This document shows positions 29,071 through 38,155 of a stretch of 64,000 bases of DNA, piece after piece. Made by a program: the position numbers and the translations under genes. A model generated the notes under the pieces. That model was given only the letters and a program-made list of their open reading frames with translations. It was not told the DNA's origin and searched no databases. The stretch lies in the NCBI RefSeq assembly GCF_000718785.1, contig NZ_JOCA01000023.1, positions 1 to 64,000 on the forward strand, read 5' to 3'. The DNA comes from Streptomyces sp. NRRL WC-3626. Lineage in GTDB: Bacteria > Actinomycetota > Actinomycetes > Streptomycetales > Streptomycetaceae. The stretch's first letter is position 1. Every line of letters starts with the position of its first letter.

Positions 29071-31047
29071 GTGAGCATGTCCCGCGATCACGTGCAGTCC
29101 GCCGAGCGTTCCGCCCCCGCTGCCGGAGCGCCGGGCCGGGCACACCCCGACCCCGGCCCCGCCACCGGCAGCGCCGAGACGCCGTTCCTGGAGCTGCTGG
29201 CCCGCGGCGCCTCCGTCGAGGCGTACGAGCAGCCGGTGCTGCTCGCCCGCGCCGAGGGACTGCCCGCCGAGCGGATCACCGCGCTCCAGCAGGCCGCGGT
29301 GCTCGCCCTGCGCGTAAGCGCGGAGCTGGAGGGACGCCGCCGCCGGGAGGCCGAGCTGTCCGCCCTCTTCGAGACCGCCCACGACCTCGCGGGACTGCGC
29401 GACCTGGACGCCGTGCTCCAGGCGATCGTCCAGCGCGCCCGCTCCCTGCTCGGCACCGACGTCGCCTACCTCAGCCTCAACGACCCGGCCAGGGGCGACA
29501 CCCACATGCGGGTCACCGAGGGCTCGGTCGCCGCCCGCTTCCAGCAGCTGCGCCTCGGCATGGGGGAGGGGCTCGGCGGCCTGGTCGCCCAGACGGCCCG
29601 CCCGTACGTCACCGAGGACTACTTCCGCGACGAACGCTTCCAGCACACCCGCACCATCGACACCGGTGTGCGGGACGAGGGACTCGTCGCCATCCTCGGC
29701 GTGCCGCTGATGCTCGGACACCACGTCATCGGCGTCCTGTTCGCCGCGGACCGGCGGGCCAGGGTCTTCGAGCGCGGGCAGATCGCCCTGCTCGGTTCCT
29801 TCGCCGCCCTCGCCGCGGCCGCCATCGACACCGCGAATCTGCTCGCCGAGACCCGTTCGGCCCTCGCCGGACTGGAACACGCCAACGAGATCATCAAGGA
29901 CCGCAGCGCCGTCATCGAGCGCGCCTCCGACGTCCACGACCGGCTGGCCGAACTGGTCCTGCGCGGCGGCGGGGTGCACGACGTGGCCGCCGCCGTCTCC
30001 CAGGTCCTCGACGGCACGGTGCGGTTCACCGAGGCCGCCGAGGCACCCGCCGGCGCCCTCGAGTCCTCACGCGCGGAAGGCCACGCGGTACGGCACCGGG
30101 ACGACTGGATCGCCGCCGTGACCGCCGGCGACGAACTCCTCGGCGCGCTCGTCCTGCGCGGCCACCCCGGGCTCGACCCCGTCGACCAGCGCACACTGGA
30201 ACGCGCGGCCATGGTCACCTCACTGCTGCTGCTCGCCCGCCGCTCCGCAGCCGAGGCCGAACAGCGGGTCCGCGGCGAACTGCTCGACGACCTGCTCGAC
30301 GCACGCGACCGCGACCCCCGCCTGCTGCGCGAACGCGCGGCCCGGCTGGGCGCCGACCTCGACGCCACCCACGCCGTGCTCGCCGCCCGCCTGGAGGGCG
30401 GCACCGCCGACGCCGACCAGGAGGCCGACGCCCGCAGACGGCTGTGGGCCGCCGCCTCCCACCTCGCGGCCACCCGGCAGGGCCTCGCCGCCGCCCGCGA
30501 CGGCGGCACCGTCCTCCTGCTCCCCCTCACCGTCGGCGACAGCGCCACCGGCCTGGCCCGCCGCACCGCCCGCGACCTGGGCGGGGCCGTCCACGAACCG
30601 GTCACCGTCGGCGCGTCCGCCCCCGTCGAACACCTCACCGCCCGCCCCGACACCGTGGCCTCGGCCTACGCGGAGGCCCGCCGCTGCCTCGACGCCCTGC
30701 GCCTTCTCGGCCGCCCCGGCGACGGCTCCGCCGCCGAGGACTTCGGATTCCTCGGGCTGCTGCTGGCCGGCGAACGGGACATCACCGGCTTCGTGACCCG
30801 CACCATCGGCCAGGTCGTGGCGTACGACCGACGACGCGGCACCGAACTGCTGCGCACTCTCGACGCCTACTTCGCCTGCGGCATGAGCCCGGCCCGCACC
30901 AAGGACGAACTCCACGTCCACGTCAACACGGTCGCCCAGCGACTGGAGCGGGTCGGCCGTCTCCTCGGCGACGACTGGCAGAGCCCCGCCCGCGCCCTGG
31001 AGATCCAGCTCGCCCTGCGCCTGCACCGACTGTCCGCACAGCCCTGA
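29071..31047 (+). CDS. GAF-PucR/CdaR-type transcriptional regulator
   Basis: This roughly 658-residue activator-type regulator has a short variable N-terminus, a GAF sensory domain (about 90-270: LSALFETAHDLAGLRDLDAVLQAIV, then VAILGVPLMLGHHVIGVLFAAD), and a C-terminal helix-turn-helix of the PucR/CdaR kind: FACGMSPARTKDELHVHVNTVAQRLERVGRLLGDDW. Such proteins often switch on catabolic genes in response to a small molecule. Its position after the hydroxybutyrate dehydrogenase gene suggests it controls that enzyme. The GTG at 29071 is preferred because GGGGA lies five bases upstream; an ATG 12 bases earlier is possible. It ends at a strong terminator. Confidence 0.88.
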   Translation: MSMSRDHVQSAERSAPAAGAPGRAHPDPGPATGSAETPFLELLARGASVEAYEQPVLLARAEGLPAERITALQQAAVLALRVSAELEGRRRREAELSALFETAHDLAGLRDLDAVLQAIVQRARSLLGTDVAYLSLNDPARGDTHMRVTEGSVAARFQQLRLGMGEGLGGLVAQTARPYVTEDYFRDERFQHTRTIDTGVRDEGLVAILGVPLMLGHHVIGVLFAADRRARVFERGQIALLGSFAALAAAAIDTANLLAETRSALAGLEHANEIIKDRSAVIERASDVHDRLAELVLRGGGVHDVAAAVSQVLDGTVRFTEAAEAPAGALESSRAEGHAVRHRDDWIAAVTAGDELLGALVLRGHPGLDPVDQRTLERAAMVTSLLLLARRSAAEAEQRVRGELLDDLLDARDRDPRLLRERAARLGADLDATHAVLAARLEGGTADADQEADARRRLWAAASHLAATRQGLAAARDGGTVLLLPLTVGDSATGLARRTARDLGGAVHEPVTVGASAPVEHLTARPDTVASAYAEARRCLDALRLLGRPGDGSAAEDFGFLGLLLAGERDITGFVTRTIGQVVAYDRRRGTELLRTLDAYFACGMSPARTKDELHVHVNTVAQRLERVGRLLGDDWQSPARALEIQLALRLHRLSAQP

Positions 31048-31074
31048 CCCCCGTACGCGCGGAGCGTACGGGGG
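31048..31074. terminator. Hairpin terminator, 11-bp stem
   Basis: CCCCCGTACGC-GCGGA-GCGTACGGGGG forms a perfect stem directly after the PucR-type stop codon and before the convergent MHS-transporter stop. It can end transcripts from both sides. Confidence 0.85.
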
Positions 31075-31092
31075 CCGTATGGCCGTACCCGA

Positions 31093-32472
31093 TCAGAAGG
31101 TCCGCGCGGCCGGGGTCCTCCCGACGGACCGCTCCCCGTCGGCGGACGGAGCCACGTCCGCCAGATCCCGGTGCCTGGTCTCCTTCGCCACCGCCACGGC
31201 GACGACCGTCAGCAGACTCGCCGCGATGACGTACAGCGCGATCGGGGTGGAGCTGCCGTGGTCCGCCAGCAGCGCGGTGGCGATCAGCGGCGCCGGAGCG
31301 CCCGCCGCGACCGAGGCGAACTGGGCGCCGATGGAGGCACCGGAGTAGCGCATCCGGGTCGCGAACATCTCGGAGAAGAAGGCGGCCTGCGGCGCGTACA
31401 TCGCCCCGTGCAGCACCAGACCCACGGTCACCGCCAGCAGCAGGCTGCCGAAACCACCGGTGTCGATCAGCGCGAAGAACGGGAACATCCACAGCCCCAC
31501 CCCGATCGCGCCGATCAGATACACCGGACGCCGTCCGAGCCGGTCCGACAGCGCGCCCCAGGCCGGGATGACGGCGAAGTGGACCGCCGAGGCGATGAGC
31601 ACCGCGTTGAGCGCGGTCTGTTTCGAGACCCCCGCGGACGTGGTCGCGTAGACCAGGATGAACGCGGTGATCACGTAGTAGCTGATGTTCTCCGCCATCC
31701 GGGCGCCCATCGCCACCAGCACATCCCGCCAGTGGTGCCGCAGCACCGCCACGACCGGCATCCGCTCCGGGCCGGCGTCCGCCTCGCGGGCCTCGGCCCG
31801 CTCCAGCGCCTGCTTGAACACCGGCGACTCGTCGACGGAGAGACGAATCCACAGACCGACGATCACCAGTACCCCGGACAGCAGGAACGGGACCCGCCAG
31901 CCCCACGCCCCGAACGCCGACTCCGACAGCACGGCGGTCAGCAGCGACAGCACACCGGTCGCCAGCAACTGCCCCGCGGGCGCGCCGGTCTGCGGCCACG
32001 AGGCCCAGAACCCGCGCCGCCGGGCGTCACCGTGCTCGGACACCAGCAGCACGGCCCCGCCCCACTCACCGCCGAGCGCGAACCCCTGAACCAGCCGCAG
32101 CACGGTGAGCAGCACGGGCGCGGCACTTCCGACGGTCGCGTGCGTGGGCAGCAGCCCGATCGCGAACGTCGCCCCGCCCATCATCAGCAGACTCAGCACC
32201 AGCAGTTTCTTGCGCCCGAGCCGGTCCCCGTAGTGCCCGAAGACCAACGCCCCGAGCGGCCGCGCGGCGAACCCGACGGCGTACGTCAGGAACGACAGCA
32301 GCGTGCCGACGAGCGGATCGGAGTCCGGGAAGAACAGCTTGTTGAAGACGAGCGCGGCGGCGGAACCGTAGAGGAAGAAGTCGTACCACTCGATGGTGGT
32401 GCCGATGAGGGACGCGGCGACGATGCGCTTGAGGTTGTTCGGAGCTGGTGGAGCGGTTGCGGGCGACGACAT
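31093..32472 (-). CDS. MFS transporter of the metabolite:H+ symporter (MHS) type
   Basis: This 459-residue proton-coupled importer has twelve membrane helices. The MHS signature starts IVAASLIGTTIEWYDFFLYG. The loop between helices 2 and 3 reads GHYGDRLGRKKLLVLSL (GxxxDRxGRK), and WGALSDRLGRRPVYLIG repeats the motif in the second half. Relatives take up small organic acids such as 3-hydroxybutyrate, ketoglutarate or shikimate. Given the neighbouring dehydrogenase, 3-hydroxybutyrate is a reasonable guess but not shown. The ATG at 32472 has AGGAAG upstream; an in-frame extension of 16 residues was rejected. Confidence 0.88.
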   Translation of the reverse strand: MSSPATAPPAPNNLKRIVAASLIGTTIEWYDFFLYGSAAALVFNKLFFPDSDPLVGTLLSFLTYAVGFAARPLGALVFGHYGDRLGRKKLLVLSLLMMGGATFAIGLLPTHATVGSAAPVLLTVLRLVQGFALGGEWGGAVLLVSEHGDARRRGFWASWPQTGAPAGQLLATGVLSLLTAVLSESAFGAWGWRVPFLLSGVLVIVGLWIRLSVDESPVFKQALERAEAREADAGPERMPVVAVLRHHWRDVLVAMGARMAENISYYVITAFILVYATTSAGVSKQTALNAVLIASAVHFAVIPAWGALSDRLGRRPVYLIGAIGVGLWMFPFFALIDTGGFGSLLLAVTVGLVLHGAMYAPQAAFFSEMFATRMRYSGASIGAQFASVAAGAPAPLIATALLADHGSSTPIALYVIAASLLTVVAVAVAKETRHRDLADVAPSADGERSVGRTPAARTF

Positions 32473-32851
32473 CGGCACCACTTCCTGGGGTGTGACGGGG
32501 ACGTTTGCGTGTCGCCACACCGTAGGAATCCGCAGGTCAGGCGCACATGTGGCGAGACAACATAGTTCGAGGGTTCGCTATGCGTGCGGCCACCATGCCG
32601 GCTCATGGAAAGGCGGTTCAGGGGATCGATGGTGGCCGAAACGCAGCGAGCCGTCGGCTCCAGTTCCTGCTGCTGTGAAGCGGCTCACTCGCCCCCAGTC
32701 CCTACTCGCGGGTAGGGGCAAAGAGCGTATGAGTTCCGTCAAAACGCGCGGTCCTGTCGTAAGGGAGCCGTCAACGGACGCCTCGATCCGGTCGCAGAGG
32801 GGCTTTTCTTTTCTCGTCCGTTTCAACCGAACCTCATTACAGGAGTTCGCG
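32473..32851. promoter_or_regulatory. Divergent control region, kdp leader with CCGTCAA repeats
   Basis: This region separates the MHS gene from the kdp operon. Two CCGTCAA direct repeats (32736-32742 and 32768-32774) are spaced exactly 32 bases apart, about three helical turns, as expected for an OmpR/KdpE-type dimer site. A small inverted repeat CCCTAC/GTAGGG lies at 32700-32717, and a pyrimidine run of low GC content lies near 32801-32815. I see no riboswitch that I can name. Confidence 0.45.
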
Positions 32852-32935
32852 ATGGCCGATCTGGCCTTCGTCGTCACCACGCTCGTGGGTTTTGCGCTGG
32901 TGGCCCTTGTCGCCAAGGGGGTGACGAAGCTGTGA
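32852..32935 (+). CDS. 27-residue membrane peptide preceding kdpF
   Basis: This short gene has an AGGAG ribosome site ahead of its ATG. It encodes one hydrophobic helix, with TTLVGFALVALVAKGV at its centre and the charged end VTKL. Its stop overlaps the kdpF start (GTGA), the usual mark of translational coupling. It resembles KdpF in size and topology but is a separate frame, so the operon has two single-span peptides. It may stabilise the Kdp complex; that is inference. Confidence 0.65.
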   Translation: MADLAFVVTTLVGFALVALVAKGVTKL

Positions 32936-33021
32936 CCGCCGAGAACGTCGTCGGCCTGGTCGTGGCCGTCGCCCTGCTGGGCTATCTCGTCCTCGCCCTG
33001 ATCTTCCCGGAGAGGTTCTGA
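32932..33021 (+). CDS. kdpF: KdpF, small subunit of the potassium-transporting ATPase
   Basis: This 29-residue single-span peptide has [20 protein letters not shown] and then PERF, matching KdpF, which stabilises the KdpABC complex in the membrane. The GTG start overlaps the stop of the preceding 27-residue peptide. kdpA begins eight bases after its stop. The fit to KdpF is good: short length, LGYLxxALxxPExF pattern, and position immediately before kdpA. Confidence 0.9.
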   Translation: MTAENVVGLVVAVALLGYLVLALIFPERF

Positions 33022-33028
33022 GAACAGC

Positions 33029-34693
33029 ATGGGTCCCGTAACCGCCGGCCTGCTCCAACTGCTCGCACTGATAGGCGCGCTGGCACTCGTCCACATCCCT
33101 CTTGGCACCTACATGGCCAGGGTCTACTCCTCGAAGCGGCACCTTCGGGTCGAGAAGTGGATCTACGAGGGCATCGGTGCCGACCCCGACACCGGGATGC
33201 GCTGGCCCGCGTACCTGCGCGGCGTTCTCGCCTTCTCCCTGGCCGGCGTCCTCTTCCTCTATGCCCTCCAGCGGCTCCAGGGCGTCCTGCCCGGCTCGCT
33301 GGGATTCGCCTCGATCGACCCGGACCAGGCGTTCAACACCGCCGTGTCGTTCGTGACCAACACCAACTGGCAGTCGTACTACGGCGAGCAGGCCATGGGC
33401 CACGTCGTGCAGACCGCCGGTCTGGCGGTGCAGAACTTCGTCTCCGCGGCCGTGGGCATGGCCGTCGCGGTGGCGCTCGTGCGCGGGTTCGCGCGCTCCC
33501 GCACTGGTGAGCTGGGCAACTTCTGGGCCGATTTGGTGCGCGGTGTGGTGCGCGTCCTGGTGCCGCTGGCGGCCGTCGGCGCGGTCGTCCTGGTGGCGTG
33601 CGGGGTGATCCAGAACTTCTCCGGCATCCACGAGGTCGGCCAGTTCACGGGCGGCACGCAGGAGTGGAACGGGGGCGCGGTGGCCTCGCAGGAGGCCATC
33701 AAGGAGCTGGGCACCAACGGTGGCGGCTACTTCAACGCCAACTCCGCCCACCCGTTCGAGAACCCCACCCCGTTCTCCAACCTCTTCGAGATCTTCCTGA
33801 TCCTGTTGATCCCGTTCTCGGTCACCCGGACCTTCGGCCTGATGGTCGGCTCGGTCAAGCAGGGCTATGCGATCCTCGCCACCATGGCCACCATCTGGCT
33901 GGGTTTCGTCGCGCTGATGATGTGGACCGAGTTCTCCCACCACGGCCCGGCCTACGAGCTCGCGAACGGGGCGATGGAGGGCAAGGAGGTCCGGTTCGGC
34001 ATCGGAGGCTCGTCGATCTTCGCGGTGTCGACCACGCTCACGTCCACCGGCGCGGTGGACTCCTTCCACTCCTCCTTCACCGGCCTGGGCGGAGGCATCA
34101 CCATGCTCGGCATGATGCTGGGCGAGATCGCGCCCGGCGGCGTGGGCTCCGGTCTCTACGGCATGCTGATCATGGCGGTCATCGCGGTGTTCGTCGCCGG
34201 TCTGATGGTCGGCCGCACGCCCGAGTACCTGGGCAAGAAGATCGGCACCCGCGAGATCAAGCTGGCGGCTCTGTACATCCTGGTCACCCCGGCGCTCGTG
34301 CTGGTCTTCACCGCCGTTGCGATGGCGTTGCCGACCCCGGCGAACTCCATGACCAACAGTGGTGCGCACGGGTTCTCCGAGGTCCTGTACGCCTACGCAT
34401 CCGCCTCGAACAACAACGGCTCGGCCTTCGCCGGTCTCAACGCGGACACCCAGTGGTTCAACACCACGCTCGGCATCGTGATGCTGCTGGGCCGGTTCGT
34501 GCCGATGGCGTTCGTGCTGGCGCTCGCGGGATCGCTGGCGGAGCAGAGGCCGGTTCCGGTCACCGCGGGCACCCTGCGCACCGAGAAGCCGCTGTTTACC
34601 GGCCTGTTGGTGGGCGCGATTCTCATCATCACCGGTCTGACCTACTTCCCGGCCCTCGCGCTGGGCCCGCTGGCCGAGGGGCTGGCGGCATGA
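33029..34693 (+). CDS. kdpA: KdpA, potassium-binding channel subunit
   Basis: This 554-residue membrane subunit of the high-affinity K+ uptake ATPase carries the ion through a channel-like path. Recognisable family segments include [43 protein letters not shown] and [21 protein letters not shown]. The selectivity-filter glycine (TNGGG) is visible, as in characterised KdpA. At least ten hydrophobic helices are present. The ATG lies 8 bases after kdpF, and the stop overlaps the kdpB start (ATGA), so the subunits are translationally coupled. No lesion is seen. Confidence 0.97.
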   Translation: MGPVTAGLLQLLALIGALALVHIPLGTYMARVYSSKRHLRVEKWIYEGIGADPDTGMRWPAYLRGVLAFSLAGVLFLYALQRLQGVLPGSLGFASIDPDQAFNTAVSFVTNTNWQSYYGEQAMGHVVQTAGLAVQNFVSAAVGMAVAVALVRGFARSRTGELGNFWADLVRGVVRVLVPLAAVGAVVLVACGVIQNFSGIHEVGQFTGGTQEWNGGAVASQEAIKELGTNGGGYFNANSAHPFENPTPFSNLFEIFLILLIPFSVTRTFGLMVGSVKQGYAILATMATIWLGFVALMMWTEFSHHGPAYELANGAMEGKEVRFGIGGSSIFAVSTTLTSTGAVDSFHSSFTGLGGGITMLGMMLGEIAPGGVGSGLYGMLIMAVIAVFVAGLMVGRTPEYLGKKIGTREIKLAALYILVTPALVLVFTAVAMALPTPANSMTNSGAHGFSEVLYAYASASNNNGSAFAGLNADTQWFNTTLGIVMLLGRFVPMAFVLALAGSLAEQRPVPVTAGTLRTEKPLFTGLLVGAILIITGLTYFPALALGPLAEGLAA

Positions 34694-36804
34694 GCACCGG
34701 CACACAGAAGCAGGACCCCATGTCCACTCCCACCCTTGCGCCCCGCCAGGACGCACCCACCGGACACAAGGCCCCCGAGGGTCGCGTCGGCGCCGGCCTC
34801 TTCGACCCCGCGCAGCTGGTGAAGTCGCTGCCGGACGCGTTCCGTAAGCTGGACCTGCGGGTGATGGTCAAGTCGCCGGTGATGTTCGTGGTCCTCGTCG
34901 GCTCCGTGCTGACGACGGTCTTCTCCTTCAAGGACCCGGGCGACTGGCTCGGCTGGACGATCAGCGCCTGGCTCTGGCTGACCGTGCTCTTCGCGAACCT
35001 CGCCGAGGCGGTCGCCGAGGGCCGCGGCAAGGCGCAGGCGGACACGCTGCGCAAGGCCAAGACCGACTCCGCGGCGCGCAAGGCCGACGGGACCGTGATC
35101 CCCGGCACCGAGCTCGAGGTCGGCGACCTCGTCGTCTGCGAGGCCGGTGACGTCATTCCGGGTGACGGCGACGTCGTCGAGGGTGTGGCCTCGATCGACG
35201 AGTCGGCGATCACGGGGGAGTCGGCTCCAGTCATCCGGGAGTCCGGTGGCGACCGCTCGGCAGTCACCGGCGGTACGAGGGTTCTCTCCGACCGGATCGT
35301 CATCAGGATCACGACGAAGCCGGGTGAGACCTTCATCGACCGGATGATCAATTTGGTCGAGGGCGCGGCCCGGCAGAAGACGCCGAACGAGATCGCGCTG
35401 AACATCCTGCTCGCCTCGCTGACGATCGCCTTCCTGCTGGCGGTGGCGACCCTGCCGCCGTTCGCGGACTACGCCGGCTCCGAACTCGGCATGGTCGTGC
35501 TGGTCGCCCTGCTGGTCTGCCTGATCCCCACCACCATTGGCGCGCTGCTCTCCGCCATCGGCATCGCGGGCATGGACAGACTCGTGCAGAGCAATGTCCT
35601 GGCGATGTCCGGGCGGGCGGTCGAGGCCGCCGGTGACGTCTCCACACTGCTGCTGGACAAGACCGGCACCATCACGCTCGGCAACCGCCGGGCCGCCGCA
35701 TTCGTGCCGGTGCGCGGGACGACGGAGGCCGAGGTCGCCGACGTCGCCCAGCTGTCGTCGCTGGCCGACGAGACGCCCGAGGGCCGCTCGATCGTCGTAC
35801 TGGCGAAGGAGAAGTACGGGTTGCGCGAGCGGCAGCAGGGCGAGCTGGTGGGCGCCGAGTGGATCGCCTTCACCGCCCAGACCCGTATGTCGGGTGTGGA
35901 CGTCGACGGGCGCAAGGTCCGCAAGGGCGCGGCCGGCTCGGTCATCGCCTGGGTTGAGGAGCGCGGCGGTCAGGTTCCCGGGGACGCCGGCACCGTCGCC
36001 AATCGCATCTCGGAGGCCGGCGGCACCCCGCTGCTGGTCGCGGTCGAGGACACCGACGGCGCACGGGTCCTGGGTGTCATCCACCTCAAGGATGTCGTCA
36101 AGGACGGCATGCGCGAGCGGTTCCAGGAACTGCGCCGCATGGGCATCAAGACGATCATGATCACAGGTGACAACCCGCTGACCGCGAAGGCGATCGCCGA
36201 CGAGGCGGGCGTCGACGACTTCCTCGCCGAAGCCACTCCCGAAGACAAAATGGCCCTCATAAAACGGGAGCAGGCGGGCGGCAAGCTGGTCGCGATGACC
36301 GGCGACGGCACCAACGACGCGCCCGCGCTGGCGCAGGCGGACGTCGGCGTGGCGATGAACACCGGTACGTCGGCCGCCAAGGAGGCCGGCAACATGGTCG
36401 ACCTCGACTCCAACCCGACCAAGCTCATCGAGATCGTCGAGATCGGCAAGCAGTTGCTGATCACCAGAGGCGCGCTGACCACGTTCTCCATCGCCAACGA
36501 CGTCGCGAAGTACTTCGCGATCATCCCGGCACTGTTCGCGGCCGTCTACCCGAGCCTGGACAAGCTCAACATCATGAACCTGTCCTCGCCGGACTCCGCG
36601 ATCCTCTCCGCAGTGATCTTCAACGCGCTGATCATCATCGCGCTGGTGCCGTTGTCCCTGAAAGGTGTGCGTTACCGACCGGTCAGCGCCGACAGGATGC
36701 TCCGGCGAAACCTCGGGATCTACGGCCTCGGTGGTCTGGTCGCGCCCTTCATCGGCATCAAGCTCATCGACCTCCTCCTCTCCCTCATCCCCGGAATCGG
36801 CTGA
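34690..36804 (+). CDS. kdpB: KdpB, P-type ATPase subunit
   Basis: This 704-residue catalytic subunit hydrolyses ATP and drives K+ import with KdpA. The phosphorylation motif is DKTGT with D323; DESAITGES marks the actuator loop, and [12 protein letters not shown] the hinge/Mg site. [25 protein letters not shown] is the transmembrane segment typical of KdpB. The N-terminal 40 residues are polar and extended, which is usual in actinobacteria. It overlaps kdpA by four bases and precedes kdpC by five. No damage is seen. Confidence 0.97.
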   Translation: MSTGTQKQDPMSTPTLAPRQDAPTGHKAPEGRVGAGLFDPAQLVKSLPDAFRKLDLRVMVKSPVMFVVLVGSVLTTVFSFKDPGDWLGWTISAWLWLTVLFANLAEAVAEGRGKAQADTLRKAKTDSAARKADGTVIPGTELEVGDLVVCEAGDVIPGDGDVVEGVASIDESAITGESAPVIRESGGDRSAVTGGTRVLSDRIVIRITTKPGETFIDRMINLVEGAARQKTPNEIALNILLASLTIAFLLAVATLPPFADYAGSELGMVVLVALLVCLIPTTIGALLSAIGIAGMDRLVQSNVLAMSGRAVEAAGDVSTLLLDKTGTITLGNRRAAAFVPVRGTTEAEVADVAQLSSLADETPEGRSIVVLAKEKYGLRERQQGELVGAEWIAFTAQTRMSGVDVDGRKVRKGAAGSVIAWVEERGGQVPGDAGTVANRISEAGGTPLLVAVEDTDGARVLGVIHLKDVVKDGMRERFQELRRMGIKTIMITGDNPLTAKAIADEAGVDDFLAEATPEDKMALIKREQAGGKLVAMTGDGTNDAPALAQADVGVAMNTGTSAAKEAGNMVDLDSNPTKLIEIVEIGKQLLITRGALTTFSIANDVAKYFAIIPALFAAVYPSLDKLNIMNLSSPDSAILSAVIFNALIIIALVPLSLKGVRYRPVSADRMLRRNLGIYGLGGLVAPFIGIKLIDLLLSLIPGIG

Positions 36805-36809
36805 TCACC

Positions 36810-37478
36810 ATGAACAACTCAGTGACCAACACCGCCCGGTTGCTCGGAGCGGGCCTGCGTGCCCTCCTCGTGCTGACCCTGGTGACGGGCGTCGTCCATC
36901 CGCTCATCGTCACGGGCATCGCCCAGGGGCTGTTCAGCGGCAAAGCGAACGGCTCGGAGATCACGTCCGAGGGCCGGGTCGCCGGCTCCACACTGATCGG
37001 CCAGTCTTACAACCTGCCGCTCAAGGAGGGCGAGGAGACCCCGGCCGCCGACCTGAAGTGGTTCCAGGGCCGTCCGCAGAACGGCCTCGGCACCAACAGC
37101 GTCAACACCCAGTACGAGATCATCCTGTCCGGCGCGACCAACCGGTCCGGCGACAACGGCGAGCTCATCCAGTGGATGAAGGACGCCAGGTCCGCCGTCG
37201 TCGAGGACAACTCGACTGCCGACCACAAGGTCAAGCCGGGGGACGTGCCCGCTGACGCGGTGACGTCGTCCGGCTCGGGCCTCGACCCGGACATCTCGCC
37301 CGCGTACGCGGAGATCCAGGTCCACCGGGTCGCCGAGAAGAACGGCCTGCCCGTCACCGAGGTCCGCAAGCTGGTCGACGCACACACCGAGGGCCGCACC
37401 CTCGGCTTCATCGGCGAGCCCCGGGTGAACGTGCTCGAACTCAACATCGCTCTCAAGGAACTCGCGGCGAAGAACTGA
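36810..37478 (+). CDS. kdpC: KdpC, accessory subunit of the Kdp ATPase
   Basis: This 222-residue protein has one N-terminal membrane helix (about 15-40, LRALLVLTLVTGVVHPLIVTGIAQ) and an extracytoplasmic domain. The family motifs VAGSTLIGQSY, WFQGRPQ, SGSGLDPDISPAYAEIQVHRVA and VNVLELNIAL are all present. KdpC stabilises or increases the ATP affinity of KdpB. Its stop overlaps the ATG of the broken kdpE region by one base. It is intact and normal in length. Confidence 0.96.
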   Translation: MNNSVTNTARLLGAGLRALLVLTLVTGVVHPLIVTGIAQGLFSGKANGSEITSEGRVAGSTLIGQSYNLPLKEGEETPAADLKWFQGRPQNGLGTNSVNTQYEIILSGATNRSGDNGELIQWMKDARSAVVEDNSTADHKVKPGDVPADAVTSSGSGLDPDISPAYAEIQVHRVAEKNGLPVTEVRKLVDAHTEGRTLGFIGEPRVNVLELNIALKELAAKN

Positions 37479-38143
37479 TGGCGTCACGTGTTCTCGGCCG
37501 GAGCCGGCGGCCGGCAGCGGTGCCCGGTTCCGCACTACGGCGTGGACGCCGCACCCGACGGAGCCACGGCCCTGCGGCTCGCCGCCGCGCGCCGGCCCGA
37601 TGCGGTGCTGCTGGACCTCTGCCTGTCCGACATGGACGGCGCCGACGTCATCGAGGACCTGCGGGGCTGGACCCGGGTGCCGATCCTGGTCCTGTCCGCC
37701 CGGCAGGCGTCCGGCGAGAAGGTGGCCGCGATCGACGCCGGCGCCGACGACTACATCACCAAGCCGTCCAGCATGGACGAACTGCCGGCCCGGATACGCG
37801 CCGCCGTGCGCCGCACCGAAGACCTTCCACTCCCCCCGGAGCCGACTCTGATCGAGACGGACGACTTCACCATCGACCTGCTGGTTGAGAAGCTCACCCG
37901 GGGCGGGCAGGACGTGCGGCTCACCCCTACCGAGTGACACCTGCTGGAGATCCTGGTGACCCGTCCGGGCCGGCTCGTCACCCAGAAGCATCTCCTTCAT
38001 GAGGTCCGGGGCATCTCCCGGAGCAGCAGACCAACTACCTGCGTGTGTACATGGCCCAGCTGCGGCGGAAACTGGAGAAGAACCCCTCCCGTCCCCGCTA
38101 TCCGATCACCGAGCCCGGCATGGGCTACCGCTTCGAAGCCTGA
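37478..38143 (+). pseudogene. kdpE: Broken kdpE response regulator gene
   Basis: This interval should encode the OmpR-type KdpE regulator, but it is split over two reading frames and three pieces. The ATG is still coupled to the kdpC stop, but the first codons (MASRVLG) soon leave the frame: the region that should encode VVDDEPQ, with the acidic pocket, is missing. The receiver body then continues in another frame (YGVDAAPDGATALRL, LLDLCLSDMDG with the phospho-acceptor Asp, VLSARQ, and a Lys in ITKP). A TGA at 37935-37937 replaces the expected Trp in TPTEWHLLEIL. The winged-helix part goes on (LVTRPGRLVTQKHLLHEV), then a further frame change near 38012-38030 leads to TNYLRVYMAQLRRKLEKN and GMGYRFEA, ending at TGA 38141-38143. 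Several independent lesions make sequencing error unlikely. Confidence 0.88.
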
Positions 38144-38155
38144 CCGAGGGACGAC

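Noticed and set aside
32473..32851. Riboswitch (for example c-di-AMP type) in the kdp leader
   Set aside because: I could not find a conserved core or a convincing multi-stem arrangement; only direct repeats and one small hairpin are visible.
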